NCBI GenBank assembly: GCA_947176075.1
Contig: CAMWPG010000012.1
Coordinates: 1 to 32,393, forward strand
DNA from: an uncultured Ruminococcus sp.
GTDB taxonomy: Bacteria > Bacillota > Clostridia > Oscillospirales > Ruminococcaceae
Direction: 5' to 3'
Length of the DNA: 32,393 nt
This document shows, in pieces, positions 1 to 8,726 of the stretch (the first letter of the stretch is position 1; every line of letters begins with the position of its first letter). The position numbers were made by a program, and so were the translations under genes. The notes beneath the pieces are model-generated. The model had not been told where the DNA came from. It saw nothing but the letters and a program-made list of their open reading frames with translations, and ran no database searches.

Positions 1-2
1 AT

Positions 3-506
3 GTAGGTTCGTGTAATGATAATCAGCTTTCAGTTATACGTAACAAAAAGATTGGATTTGTATTTCAAAATTTTAATCTGCTTCCTCGTCAGTCTGTTGT
101 TGAAAATGTTGCGTTGCCGCTTTTATATGCAGGTGTAAAGAAAAAAGAACGTATACAAAGAGCAAAGGAAATGCTTGTGCGTGTAGGACTGGAAGAAAGA
201 ATGAATTTCAAACCTACGCAGCTTTCGGGTGGTCAGAAACAGAGAGTTGCTATTGCACGTGCAATGGTAAGTCATCCAAGAATGCTCCTTGCCGATGAAC
301 CGACAGGCGCACTTGATACGAAATCAGGAGAGCAGGTAATGGAGCTTTTTCATGATCTTAATAATGATGGCGTGACTATTGTCATGATTACTCATGAGCC
401 AGAGATTGCAAGGCATGCTGGTAGAGTTGTAACTATACGTGATGGAAGACTTGAACATGGCGGCTTTGGCAGTCCTACATCAAACAAGGAGGACAGTATA
501 TTATGA
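3..506 (+). CDS. ABC transporter ATP-binding protein, MacB/LolD type (5' partial)
   Basis: C-terminal part of an ABC ATPase whose beginning lies left of the window. The frame is open from base 3, upstream of the first in-frame ATG at 114, and reads through the Q-loop (GFVFQNFNLLP). It continues with the ABC signature LSGGQKQRVAIARAM, Walker B LLADEPTGALD and the switch histidine in MITHEP. Walker A is missing only because of the window edge. The ADEPTGALD and QNFNLLP forms are typical of the MacB/LolD/FtsE group, which powers type VII ABC permeases. The stop overlaps the start of the membrane-fusion gene by 4 bases (ATGA), so the ATPase, adaptor and permease are probably one exporter operon. 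The substrate cannot be told from sequence. Confidence 0.93.
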   Translation, partial: VGSCNDNQLSVIRNKKIGFVFQNFNLLPRQSVVENVALPLLYAGVKKKERIQRAKEMLVRVGLEERMNFKPTQLSGGQKQRVAIARAMVSHPRMLLADEPTGALDTKSGEQVMELFHDLNNDGVTIVMITHEPEIARHAGRVVTIRDGRLEHGGFGSPTSNKEDSIL

Positions 507-2230
507 CAAAGGCAGGAAAGATACTTACAGTTACTGTTTGTCTTGTGATTGCAGCAGGCGGAACAGCAGGAGGCACTGTATTCTATCGTTCAAAGCAGTC
601 TCAGAAGCATAAAGTAGACGTAACTCCGGTTTCCTATATTATGGAACAATACTGGGGCGATGAAATATATATGGACGGTATGGTTGTTGCCAGCAATACT
701 CAAAGTGTTATTTTATCGAATAATCAGCTTGTGGATAAGGTTCTCGTGAAAGAAGGAGATGCGGTAAAAAAGGGCACTCCTTTGCTTGATTATGATATGA
801 TGGCAGTTGAACTTGATGTAGCACAGAAAAAGACAAGCCTTGCTTTGGCAGAAGATCGTGTGCGTCAAGCAAACAGAGAGCTTGAAAGGCTTAAAAGCCT
901 CCGCCCTTCTGAGGAAATGCCTGAATTTCCGGAAGAACCTTTTGAGCCGGATATTGATACTGAAACACCGCCCAATATTCTGTCTGAGATAAAGGATGTT
1001 TCTGAAGCGGCAGATGGAAACGGCAGCATTTCTGATCCATATCAGTTTGCGTGCAGCGGAGATACTATTGTAAGAGCAAACGTTCTTGAACAGCTTAGCA
1101 ATGCTAATAATTCAGCTGTGTTTGTAGTTTATGATGAAACAGGCTATGCAGCATATGCGTGGCTTGTATCTGCTGAATCTTTGACTGGTATTTCACCTGC
1201 TGATTGGGTGCTCGGAGACGGTATAACGCTCACTGAAGATGGCGGAGTTCAGATACGAGGAGGCAGAGTATGGTATGGTATCGTGCAAGTAGGAGGATCA
1301 TTCGATTATGACCCAGCAGGAAGTAATCCTGATGAACCTGTGGAATCGTCAACAGATATAACAGAAGAAACGCCTACAGATACAACAACAGAGAAAATTA
1401 CAGCACCTGAATCGGGTACTTTGGTACAGCCGGCTGCTATTTTTAAGCCGCTCGCTTCTATAGTACCTCTCGCATCTAAAAACAGATCTGAGGATTATAT
1501 GTATTCACGCTCAGAACTGCAATATAAGATCTCTCAGCAGGAAGTTGAAATACGTATGGCGGAGATCGAGGTAAAGAAGGCTAATATTGAATATGACGCT
1601 GCACTTGAAAAACAAAAAAATCCTCAGGAGCTTGCCAAAATCAATGGCATTGTATCAAAGGTAGCAAAATCAGCAGAAGATCTTGAGATAAATGAGCCTT
1701 ATCTTGTAGTTAGAGGTGAAGGCGGAGTTATGATACAGGGAAATGTAAGTGAAATGTACCTTGACAAGCTAAGCCCTGGTTCGGTTGTAAATGTAAATTC
1801 ATGGGAGACAGGCGAAACAGTATCTGCACGTATAACAGAAGTTGACAGTACGCCATCGTCTTATGATTATCAGAATTACGGTCAAAATCCAAACAATAGT
1901 CTTTATCCGTTCCGTGCATCGGTAGAGGAAGAATGTGAACTGACTGTCGGCAATTATATAAGCATTACATTTTCAGGAGAAGCCGATAGCAGCAATTTCT
2001 ACATACCGGTAAGCTATGTAAGACAGGAAAATGGACAATATTATGTTATGAAAGAGTCAGAGGACGGAAAGCTTGAAAAGCAGATTATCCAGACTGGAAA
2101 AATTATTTATGGCGGTTACTCGATCGAGATCATTTCAGGACTGAGCGAGTCAGATAATATCTGTTTTCCTTATGGCAAATATGTGACCGAGGGTGCTCTT
2201 GTCAAGAGAAAAGGCGATACATCTTATTAA
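503..2230 (+). CDS. HlyD/MacA-like membrane-fusion (adaptor) subunit with a large inserted domain
   Basis: A 575-residue adaptor of a MacAB-like exporter. It has an N-terminal membrane anchor (about residues 6-27), then a split lipoyl/barrel-sandwich half (residues about 62-98, including VDKVLVKEGDAVKKG) and a first coiled-coil helix (about 101-135). The returning helix is at about 334-372, followed by the second lipoyl half and a beta-barrel/membrane-proximal region. Between the two helices lie about 195 extra residues: a Pro/Glu-rich linker, a globular stretch (about 165-268) with aromatic and glycine-rich beta-like segments, and a Thr/Glu/Pro-rich linker. I do not recognise the inserted part. 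The start has an AAGGAGG site and overlaps the ATPase stop by 4 bases. In a monoderm the protein would sit outside the membrane and contact the permease. Confidence 0.85.
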   Translation: MTKAGKILTVTVCLVIAAGGTAGGTVFYRSKQSQKHKVDVTPVSYIMEQYWGDEIYMDGMVVASNTQSVILSNNQLVDKVLVKEGDAVKKGTPLLDYDMMAVELDVAQKKTSLALAEDRVRQANRELERLKSLRPSEEMPEFPEEPFEPDIDTETPPNILSEIKDVSEAADGNGSISDPYQFACSGDTIVRANVLEQLSNANNSAVFVVYDETGYAAYAWLVSAESLTGISPADWVLGDGITLTEDGGVQIRGGRVWYGIVQVGGSFDYDPAGSNPDEPVESSTDITEETPTDTTTEKITAPESGTLVQPAAIFKPLASIVPLASKNRSEDYMYSRSELQYKISQQEVEIRMAEIEVKKANIEYDAALEKQKNPQELAKINGIVSKVAKSAEDLEINEPYLVVRGEGGVMIQGNVSEMYLDKLSPGSVVNVNSWETGETVSARITEVDSTPSSYDYQNYGQNPNNSLYPFRASVEEECELTVGNYISITFSGEADSSNFYIPVSYVRQENGQYYVMKESEDGKLEKQIIQTGKIIYGGYSIEIISGLSESDNICFPYGKYVTEGALVKRKGDTSY

Positions 2231-2243
2231 AGGAGATTATGCT

Positions 2244-3503
2244 ATGCTTGAAAATATACGTTTGTCCTTGCAGGGAATATTATCCCACAAGGTACGTTCG
2301 ATACTTACGATGCTTGGTATCATTATAGGAATTGCAGCGATAATTGCCATTGTATCAACTATTAAAGGTACTAATGAACAGATAAAAAATAACCTTATTG
2401 GTTCTGGAAATAATGCGGTTGCGGTACAGCTTTATCAGGGCGATTATCCGTATGATTTTTCATATCAAAGCGCACCGAACGGAGTGCCGGTAGTCTCTGA
2501 TGATATTCGCAGACAGATAGCTGAGCTTGATGAAGTCGAATCAGTTTCATTCTATCGTATGCGTTCATATTGTGAGAATGTTTATTATCACAGCAGTCAG
2601 TTCAGTGGTGCTATGTTTGGCATTGACAGCAATTATTTTGATACAGCAGGATATCAGATCCAGAATGGAAGAGGCTTTACAAATAAAGAATATAATGACA
2701 ATTCAAAAGTAGTAATTCTTGATAATACGGCAGGTAAGAGCCGTTTTTCATCAGAAGATACTATAGGACAGATAATTGATATTGGTACTGAACCTTTTGT
2801 AGTTATTGGTGTTGCAGTAGAATCAAAGCCATTTGAACCTGTAATAAATTCAGAGGAAGATTACTGGACATATATGCAAAGTTCAGGCGGAAAAATGTTC
2901 ATTCCAAGTAAGTCATGGCCTATTGTATACAAATATGATGAACCTGAAAGCTGCCTTGCTAAAGCAGTCGATACAGACAGTATGCCTACAGTCGGCAAAA
3001 AGGTTTCGGATATTCTGAATACAACAACTAATATAACAAACGAAGGTGATATGAAGATCAAGTATCAGAGTGAAGATATTCTTGGACAGGCAAAATCACT
3101 TCAGGATCTCAGTTCTTCTACTAACACTATGCTTATCTGGATAGCAAGTATCTCACTGCTGGTCGGTGGTATAGGCGTTATGAATATCATGCTTGTATCA
3201 GTTACGGAGCGTACACGAGAGATCGGTCTTAAAAAGGCTGTTGGAGCTAAAAAAAGACGTATTTTGATTCAGTTTTTAACTGAAGCATCGGTGCTTACAA
3301 GTATTGGAGGTATTATTGGTGTGGGAATAGGTATAGGTCTTGCACAGCTTATTTCAAAGGTAGCATCAGTACCTGTTGCAATAAGCTCAGTATCTATTGT
3401 GATTTCCGTAATATTCTCAATGATAGTAGGTATTGTGTTTGGGCTTATTCCATCAATCAAGGCATCTAATCTTAATCCTATAGATGCACTGCGTTATGAA
3501 TAA
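2244..3503 (+). CDS. ABC transporter permease, MacB/FtsX family
   Basis: A permease of 419 residues starting at ATG 2244, preceded by AAAGGAG at 2229-2235; an upstream in-frame start at 2193 would lie inside the adaptor gene and lacks a site. Layout is the type VII ABC permease one: an N-terminal transmembrane helix after LSHKVRSILTMLGIIIG, a large extracellular domain (about residues 45-285), then three C-terminal membrane helices. The hallmark cytoplasmic loop VTERTREIGLKKAVGAKK, which couples to the ATPase, is present. It follows the adaptor gene by 13 bases. With the ATPase and adaptor it forms a mechanotransmission-type exporter, of the kind used for peptides, antibiotics or lipoproteins; the substrate is unknown. 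Confidence 0.92.
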   Translation: MLENIRLSLQGILSHKVRSILTMLGIIIGIAAIIAIVSTIKGTNEQIKNNLIGSGNNAVAVQLYQGDYPYDFSYQSAPNGVPVVSDDIRRQIAELDEVESVSFYRMRSYCENVYYHSSQFSGAMFGIDSNYFDTAGYQIQNGRGFTNKEYNDNSKVVILDNTAGKSRFSSEDTIGQIIDIGTEPFVVIGVAVESKPFEPVINSEEDYWTYMQSSGGKMFIPSKSWPIVYKYDEPESCLAKAVDTDSMPTVGKKVSDILNTTTNITNEGDMKIKYQSEDILGQAKSLQDLSSSTNTMLIWIASISLLVGGIGVMNIMLVSVTERTREIGLKKAVGAKKRRILIQFLTEASVLTSIGGIIGVGIGIGLAQLISKVASVPVAISSVSIVISVIFSMIVGIVFGLIPSIKASNLNPIDALRYE

Positions 3504-3524
3504 TAAAATTTAATAATAAATAAA

Positions 3525-3554
3525 TTGACATAATAGGCTATAATACAGTATAAT
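3525..3554 (+). promoter_or_regulatory. Sigma-A-type promoter for the flavodiiron gene
   Basis: TTGACA at 3525-3530 and TATAAT at 3549-3554 with an 18-base spacer, about 97 bases upstream of the flavodiiron start. It overlaps the preceding terminator, so transcripts starting here keep only the right arm of that hairpin. Confidence 0.6.
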
Positions 3555-3583
3555 AAAGGCATATCTGTATTATAGCTATTTTT
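3532..3583 (+). terminator. Intrinsic terminator of the MacAB-like operon, overlapping the next promoter
   Basis: Left arm 3532-3548 pairs with right arm 3565-3580 over 16 base pairs with a single bulged G at 3536/3537, and a short T run follows. It begins 29 bases after the permease stop. The 16-base loop contains the -10 hexamer of the downstream promoter. Confidence 0.6.
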
Positions 3584-3650
3584 ATAAAATGTGAAAGTAT
3601 ATAACAGATTAAAAAGCAAACATTAAGTATAGTAACGGAGGATATATGGA

Positions 3651-4808
3651 ATGAATATTACAAATGATATTTTTTATATTGGAGTAAACGATCATAAGAG
3701 TGATCTTTTTGAGGGACAGTACATTATTCCGAACGGCATGGCATATAATTCATATGTTATCATAGACCAAAAAATTGCAGTAATGGATACAGTAGATAAG
3801 AATTTCAAGGACGAATGGCTTTCCAATCTTTCATCAGTTCTTGATGGCAGAAAGCCTGATTACCTTGTAGTACACCACATGGAACCAGATCATTCTGCCA
3901 ATATTGCGGTGTTTACAGATCTTTATCCGGATGCTAAGATCGTTGCATCTGCAAAGGCATTTGTAATGATGAAAAATTTCTTTGGTACAGATTACAGCGA
4001 TAGAAGAATTATTGTAGGCGAGGGTGATACTCTGGAGCTTGGATGTCATACACTTACATTTGCAGCAGCTCCTATGGTTCATTGGCCGGAGGTAGTTGTA
4101 TCATACGACAGCACTGATAAGGTTCTATTTTCTGCCGATGCTTTTGGTAAGTTCGGTGCGCTTGATGCAGATGAGGACTGGGCTTGCGAGGCAAGGCGTT
4201 ATTATTTCGGCATCGTTGGAAAATATGGTGTTCAGGCACAGGCGCTTTTGAAAAAAGCAGCTAAGCTTGATATCAGTATCATTTGTCCTCTACATGGACC
4301 AGTGCTTAATGAAAATCTTGAGTATTATCTTGATCTTTACAATACATGGTCAACATATGAAGCAGAAAGCAAGGGAGTTGTAATTGCATATACTTCTGTT
4401 TATGGTAATACTGAGGTGGCGGCAAAGCTTCTTTCAGAAAAGCTTATAGAAAAGGGATGCCCTAAAGTACAGCTTTCTGATCTTGCCAGATGTGATATGG
4501 CAGAAGCTGTGGAGGATGCATTCAGATATGATAAACTCGTACTTGCAACAACTACCTACAATGGCGATGTTTTTCCGTTCATGAAGGAGTTTATTCATCG
4601 CCTTACAGAAAGTAATTTCCAAAATCGAACTGTTGCCTTTATAGAGAATGGAAGCTGGGCGCCTACTGCTGCGAAGGTCATGGCAAAAATGTTGGAAAAT
4701 TCAAAGAATCTGACAATAGCTCAAAACAGCGTGAAGATAATGTCTGCGATCAGCGATGAAAACCGCATCCAGATAGAAGCTCTGGCTAATGAACTTTTGG
4801 AAAACTGA
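3651..4808 (+). CDS. FprA-type flavodiiron protein (A-type flavoprotein)
   Basis: A 385-residue flavodiiron protein. The N-terminal metallo-beta-lactamase-like half carries the diiron signature H-x-E-x-D-H (H76, E78, D80, H81 in HHMEPDH), with further ligands expected in MVHWPE and CPLHGP. The C-terminal flavodoxin domain starts near residue 245 with the FMN phosphate loop TSVYGNTE. Such cytoplasmic enzymes of anaerobes reduce O2 to water or NO to N2O using electrons from rubredoxin or a reductase. No rubredoxin domain is fused here. The start at 3651 is chosen over ATG 3646, which meets a stop after two codons; GGAGG lies about 9 bases upstream. It has its own promoter, and GH1 follows after 47 bases. 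O2 detoxification is the likeliest role; NO reduction cannot be excluded. Confidence 0.93.
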   Translation: MNITNDIFYIGVNDHKSDLFEGQYIIPNGMAYNSYVIIDQKIAVMDTVDKNFKDEWLSNLSSVLDGRKPDYLVVHHMEPDHSANIAVFTDLYPDAKIVASAKAFVMMKNFFGTDYSDRRIIVGEGDTLELGCHTLTFAAAPMVHWPEVVVSYDSTDKVLFSADAFGKFGALDADEDWACEARRYYFGIVGKYGVQAQALLKKAAKLDISIICPLHGPVLNENLEYYLDLYNTWSTYEAESKGVVIAYTSVYGNTEVAAKLLSEKLIEKGCPKVQLSDLARCDMAEAVEDAFRYDKLVLATTTYNGDVFPFMKEFIHRLTESNFQNRTVAFIENGSWAPTAAKVMAKMLENSKNLTIAQNSVKIMSAISDENRIQIEALANELLEN

Positions 4809-4855
4809 TCTTATAAAGTTGTGGATAATGATTGTAAAATAAGGAGCTTTTTTAA

Positions 4856-6211
4856 ATGAGTTTTAAAAAAGATTTTATATGGGGTACAGCGACTGCATCG
4901 TATCAGGTTGAGGGAGCATTCAATGAGGATGGAAAGGGACTGAATATTTTTGATACATTTTGCAGAATACACGGAAATATTTTGAGTGATGACAATGGCG
5001 AGATAGCTTGTGACCATTATCACCGTTTCAAAGAAGATATAGCTCTTATGAAGAAAATCGGTATCAAGGCTTACCGTTTTTCGATCAGCTGGGCAAGAAT
5101 ATTGCCCGATGGCACAGGAAGCATAAATTATGCCGGAATAAAATTTTATAGTGATCTCATAGATGAATTGCTCAGAAATGACATTGAACCATTTATAACT
5201 TTATATCATTGGGATCTTCCGCTGGCTCTTGATAAAAAAGGCGGGTGGAGAAATCCGGATATAGTAATATGGTTTGCCGAATACGCAAAAGTTATATCAA
5301 GTTATTTCTCAGACAGAGTGAAGAATTTTTTTACTATAAATGAACCGCAGGTTATTATTGGTGCGGGCTATCAGGCTGGTACTCTTGCGCCTGGACTAAG
5401 ACTTACAGAACAGGAGCTTTTTGAGGTCGTTCACAATCTTCTTAAAGCGCACGGTGCAGCAGCAGCAGCACTGAGAATATACGGCAAGCAGAAGCTTAAT
5501 ATAGGCTATGCGCAATGCGGATGTATGAACATTCCAGAGACAAGCTCTTCTGAGGATATTGAAGCTGCAAGACGTTCAATGTTTGAGTTCGATGATCCTT
5601 CTTTTGCTCCGAACAGTATCAGCTGGTACAGCGATCCGATAATATTCGGACATTATCCGGAACGTGAAATGGCTATTTGTGAGCAGTATATGCCTAAGAT
5701 TACGGAAGATGATATGAAGCTTATTAGTCAGCCGGTAGATTTTATTGGACATAACGTTTACTGGGGAATGACGGTATCCGGCAAAAATGGAAGAATTGCG
5801 CTTGTAAAAGATCCCGGAGGTTTTAAAAATGCACCGCACAACTGGCCCATTACTCATGATTGTATATATTGGGGAGCCAGATTTATCACAGAGCGATATA
5901 AAACTCCGCTTATTATAAGTGAAAATGGCAAGTCATGTATTGATACAGTTTCTGATGACGGCATGGTTCATGATGAAGAGCGCATCAGCTATCTTAAAGG
6001 CTATCTGAGCGGACTTAAAATAGCGGTAGAAGAAGGGATAGATGTAAAAGGTTATTTCCTATGGTCACTTCTTGACAATTTCGAGTGGGCATATGGCTAT
6101 AGTGAGAGATTTGGCATAATTCATGTTGATTACGAAACACAGAAACGTACTCTCAAAGATTCAGCAGGTTTCTATAGCGAAGTGATAAAAACGAACGGTG
6201 ATAATCTTTAA
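4856..6211 (+). CDS. Glycoside hydrolase family 1 beta-glucosidase
   Basis: A 451-residue single-domain GH1 (beta/alpha)8-barrel of typical length. The acid/base glutamate is E163 in FTINEPQ and the nucleophile is E356 in LIISENG; substrate-binding motifs include YRFSISWARILP and LYHWDLP. There is no signal peptide, so it acts in the cytoplasm, probably on imported cellobiose or other beta-glucosides. Whether it is a plain beta-glucosidase or prefers phosphorylated substrate cannot be settled by eye; no phosphotransferase genes are nearby, which favours the non-phosphorylated class. The start has AAGGAG at a good distance. No promoter or terminator is evident between it and its neighbours, so it may be read through from the flavodiiron promoter. 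Confidence 0.92.
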   Translation: MSFKKDFIWGTATASYQVEGAFNEDGKGLNIFDTFCRIHGNILSDDNGEIACDHYHRFKEDIALMKKIGIKAYRFSISWARILPDGTGSINYAGIKFYSDLIDELLRNDIEPFITLYHWDLPLALDKKGGWRNPDIVIWFAEYAKVISSYFSDRVKNFFTINEPQVIIGAGYQAGTLAPGLRLTEQELFEVVHNLLKAHGAAAAALRIYGKQKLNIGYAQCGCMNIPETSSSEDIEAARRSMFEFDDPSFAPNSISWYSDPIIFGHYPEREMAICEQYMPKITEDDMKLISQPVDFIGHNVYWGMTVSGKNGRIALVKDPGGFKNAPHNWPITHDCIYWGARFITERYKTPLIISENGKSCIDTVSDDGMVHDEERISYLKGYLSGLKIAVEEGIDVKGYFLWSLLDNFEWAYGYSERFGIIHVDYETQKRTLKDSAGFYSEVIKTNGDNL

Positions 6212-6234
6212 ATTAAGAAAGAAGGTATGATCAT

Positions 6235-7149
6235 ATGAAGAATGTTATTGAAATAGAGCATCTCAGCAAGAGTTTTAGCGAAGTAAAGGCTGTAGACGAT
6301 TTGAGCTTTCGTGTAAAGGAAGGCGAGCTTTTTGCATTTCTCGGAGTAAATGGTGCTGGTAAATCTACAACTATAAGCATTATGTGCGGTCAGTTGTCTA
6401 AAGATTCAGGCAATGTTAAAATCGGAGGTGCTGATCTTGACAAGGAGCTGGATAACGTAAGGAGAAATCTTGGAGTAGTTTTCCAAAATTCCGTGCTTGA
6501 TAAGAAGCTTTCTGTAATTGATAATCTGGAATGCAGAAGCGCTCTTTATGGTATAAAAAAGAGTAAATTCAAAAGCCGTCTTGATGAACTTGCAGAATTG
6601 CTGGATTTCGGCAATCTTATGAATCGTACAGTTGGCAAGCTTTCCGGCGGACAGAGAAGAAGAATTGATATAGCAAGAGCACTTATCCATCAGCCAAAGA
6701 TCCTTATACTTGATGAACCTACTACAGGTCTTGATCCGCAGACAAGAAAACTTTTATGGGACGCAGTAACGCAGATGCGTAAAGATAATAACATGACAGT
6801 ATTTCTTACAACTCATTATATGGAGGAAGCAGCAGATGCTGACTATGTAGTAATATTGGACAGCGGAAAGATTGCAGCAGAGGGCACACCGTTAATGCTT
6901 AAAAATACATATACAGGAGATTATATTACTTTGTATGACGTAAATGAAAATGATGTAAAGAATCTTGGACTTCCATTTGTGAATATAAACGGTTCATATA
7001 GGATATCTGTTCCTGATACAGCTTCAGCTACAGAGCTTATTATAAAGAATCCTGAGCTGTTTAAAGATTATGAGATCATAAAGGGCAAGATGGACGATGT
7101 CTTCCTTTCAGTGACAGGAAAGAATCTTACAGGAGGTGCAGCAAAATGA
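6235..7149 (+). CDS. ABC transporter ATP-binding protein, CcmA/DrrA type
   Basis: A 304-residue ATPase with Walker A GVNGAGKSTT (about residues 37-46), a Q-loop VVFQNSVLD, signature LSGGQRRRIDIARAL, Walker B LILDEPTTGLDP and switch histidine in TTHYMEEA. The last 80 residues form the C-terminal extension usual in the DrrA-like subfamily that pairs with ABC-2 permeases. It starts 23 bases after the GH1 stop behind AAGAAGG and overlaps its permease by 4 bases. With the permease it is a two-gene exporter; substrates in this family are drugs, polyketides or envelope components, and nothing here narrows it. Confidence 0.93.
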   Translation: MKNVIEIEHLSKSFSEVKAVDDLSFRVKEGELFAFLGVNGAGKSTTISIMCGQLSKDSGNVKIGGADLDKELDNVRRNLGVVFQNSVLDKKLSVIDNLECRSALYGIKKSKFKSRLDELAELLDFGNLMNRTVGKLSGGQRRRIDIARALIHQPKILILDEPTTGLDPQTRKLLWDAVTQMRKDNNMTVFLTTHYMEEAADADYVVILDSGKIAAEGTPLMLKNTYTGDYITLYDVNENDVKNLGLPFVNINGSYRISVPDTASATELIIKNPELFKDYEIIKGKMDDVFLSVTGKNLTGGAAK

Positions 7150-8051
7150 AACAGCTTAAAGCAATTATTAAACGAAATATAAAGCTTTATTTCAAGGACA
7201 AGGCACTTTTCTTTACTTCTCTTATAACTCCAATGATACTGCTTGTTCTGTACAGTACATTTCTCGGCAAAACTTATGAAAATAGTTTTCGTTTCTCACT
7301 TGAAGCAGCCGGAGCATCTGCTTCCGATAAACTGATAAATGGCTGTGTTGCTGCTCAGCTTATATCATCACTTTTAGCGGTGATATGTGTTACTGTTGCA
7401 TTTACTTCAAATATGCTTATGGTTCAGGATAAAATAACGGGTGCTAAGAGTGATCTTATAATGACTTCTGTAAAAAACAGAACATTAGCTATTGGTTATT
7501 TTGTTGCTAATCTTTTTTCTACACTGATAGTTTGCGGTGCGGCAGCAGTAGTAGGGCTTGTATATATGTACATTTCCGGTTGGTATATGACCTTTTCAGA
7601 TGTAATGTTTCTGCTGTTGGATGTGATTTTACTTTCCTTATTTGGTTCAGCTTTATCAAGTATTATCAATTTTTTTGTTTCAAGCAATGGTCAGATGTCA
7701 GCTGTTGGCACTATCATCAGTGCAGGTTATGGCTTTATCTGCGGAGCATACATGCCGATCTCTCAGTTTTCGGAGGGACTGCAAAAGTTTATATCTTTCC
7801 TGCCGGGTACATATGCTACTTCTCTTATTAGAAATCATACTATGCGTGGAGTATTTGAGAAGATGAGCAATTTAAATTTTCCAAAGGAAGTTATTGAGGG
7901 CATAAAGGATTCCGTTGACTGTAACTTATATTTCTTTGAAGAAAGAGTTTCTATTTCTTCAATGTTTATTATTCTTATTGTTTCTATTGCTGTGCTTCTT
8001 GCAATATATATTTCAATGGGAGCGCTTTTAAAAAGAAAGGTTAAAAGTTAA
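7146..8051 (+). CDS. ABC-2 type permease
   Basis: A 301-residue integral membrane protein with six predicted hydrophobic helices: one near residues 20-40, four between about 75 and 205, and one near the C-terminus at about 270-292. An Asn/Lys-rich hydrophilic section precedes the last helix. The start of NIKLYFKDKALFFTSLITPMI resembles the amphipathic entry of DrrB/YadH-like permeases. Translationally coupled to the preceding ATPase by an ATGA overlap. The operon ends at the terminator just downstream. Confidence 0.88.
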   Translation: MKQLKAIIKRNIKLYFKDKALFFTSLITPMILLVLYSTFLGKTYENSFRFSLEAAGASASDKLINGCVAAQLISSLLAVICVTVAFTSNMLMVQDKITGAKSDLIMTSVKNRTLAIGYFVANLFSTLIVCGAAAVVGLVYMYISGWYMTFSDVMFLLLDVILLSLFGSALSSIINFFVSSNGQMSAVGTIISAGYGFICGAYMPISQFSEGLQKFISFLPGTYATSLIRNHTMRGVFEKMSNLNFPKEVIEGIKDSVDCNLYFFEERVSISSMFIILIVSIAVLLAIYISMGALLKRKVKS

Positions 8052-8060
8052 AATAATAAA

Positions 8061-8100
8061 AACGCATCGGATTTTATATTTTTCCGATGCGTTATTTTTA
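8061..8100. terminator. Bidirectional intrinsic terminator
   Basis: An 11-base-pair perfect stem (8061-8071 with 8083-8093) with an 11-base loop, flanked by T-rich sequence on the right for the plus strand and A-rich sequence on the left for the minus strand. It sits between two convergent genes, so it likely ends both the ABC-2 operon and the GS-GOGAT-ANTAR operon. Confidence 0.85.
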
Positions 8101-8107
8101 TGTCATA

Positions 8108-8692
8108 TCATGAATATGTAAGTATAATATTTTCTGCAACTTCTCTGCATGAAATACATCTGTCCATGGCCTGCTTTTGTATATAGTGATGTGCGTTTGG
8201 TTCGCTCATTTTAAGTTCGCTGATAAGCAAAAGTTTGGCACGGTTTACAATACGTATCTCTTCCATTTTTTCTTCAAAAGAAAGAGATCGCTTTTCAGAT
8301 TTGCGAAGCCTTTCTCTTGAAGACGCAAGCCATCTTAGAGCCTGTATCATTGAGGATTTGGAAGTTGGCTTAGGAATTGTGAAAACACCATGCTCCGCAA
8401 CTTTATCATAAATCTCGTCGTGTACGTCGCTTCTTACGATAATCAGTACAACTGTACTTGATCTTACTGATATGTCTATAGCAAAATTTATACCTGTATC
8501 GTCTGGCAGCGGAGAATTTATCATAATAAAGTCAAATACCCTCTCTACTACGCTTCTTTTGGCTGCACTGACACTTGCAACATTACTGACTGGATAATAC
8601 TTAGATGTAGGTAGTATATCTGCAAGAGACGCATTAAAGCTCTGTGAAGCAGATACAACAAGAACGCTGTAAACTCGTTCTTTTAAACTCAT
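8108..8692 (-). CDS. ANTAR-domain RNA-binding regulator with a degenerate receiver domain (NitR-like)
   Basis: A 194-residue protein. Residues 8-122 have receiver-fold hydrophobicity (VYSVLVVS; FDFIMINSPLPDDTG; VFTIPKP) and residues about 140-193 match the ANTAR helix bundle (VNRAKLLLISELKMSEPNAHHYIQKQA then EVAENIIL). ANTAR domains bind hairpin RNA and prevent intrinsic termination. The receiver appears unable to accept phosphate: the acidic pocket is S14/A15 and the acceptor Asp position is N59, while the conserved Lys (K108 in PKP) remains. It may therefore sense through ligand or protein contact rather than a kinase; no histidine kinase is encoded nearby. It is the last gene of the glutamate synthase-glutamine synthetase operon, 34 bases after glnA. 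Known clostridial relatives control glutamine synthetase; acting on the leaders described here is inference. Confidence 0.9.
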   Translation of the reverse strand: MSLKERVYSVLVVSASQSFNASLADILPTSKYYPVSNVASVSAAKRSVVERVFDFIMINSPLPDDTGINFAIDISVRSSTVVLIIVRSDVHDEIYDKVAEHGVFTIPKPTSKSSMIQALRWLASSRERLRKSEKRSLSFEEKMEEIRIVNRAKLLLISELKMSEPNAHHYIQKQAMDRCISCREVAENIILTYS

Positions 8693-8726
8693 TTATGTAC
8701 ACCTCTTTTACGGTTTGAGGAATAAT

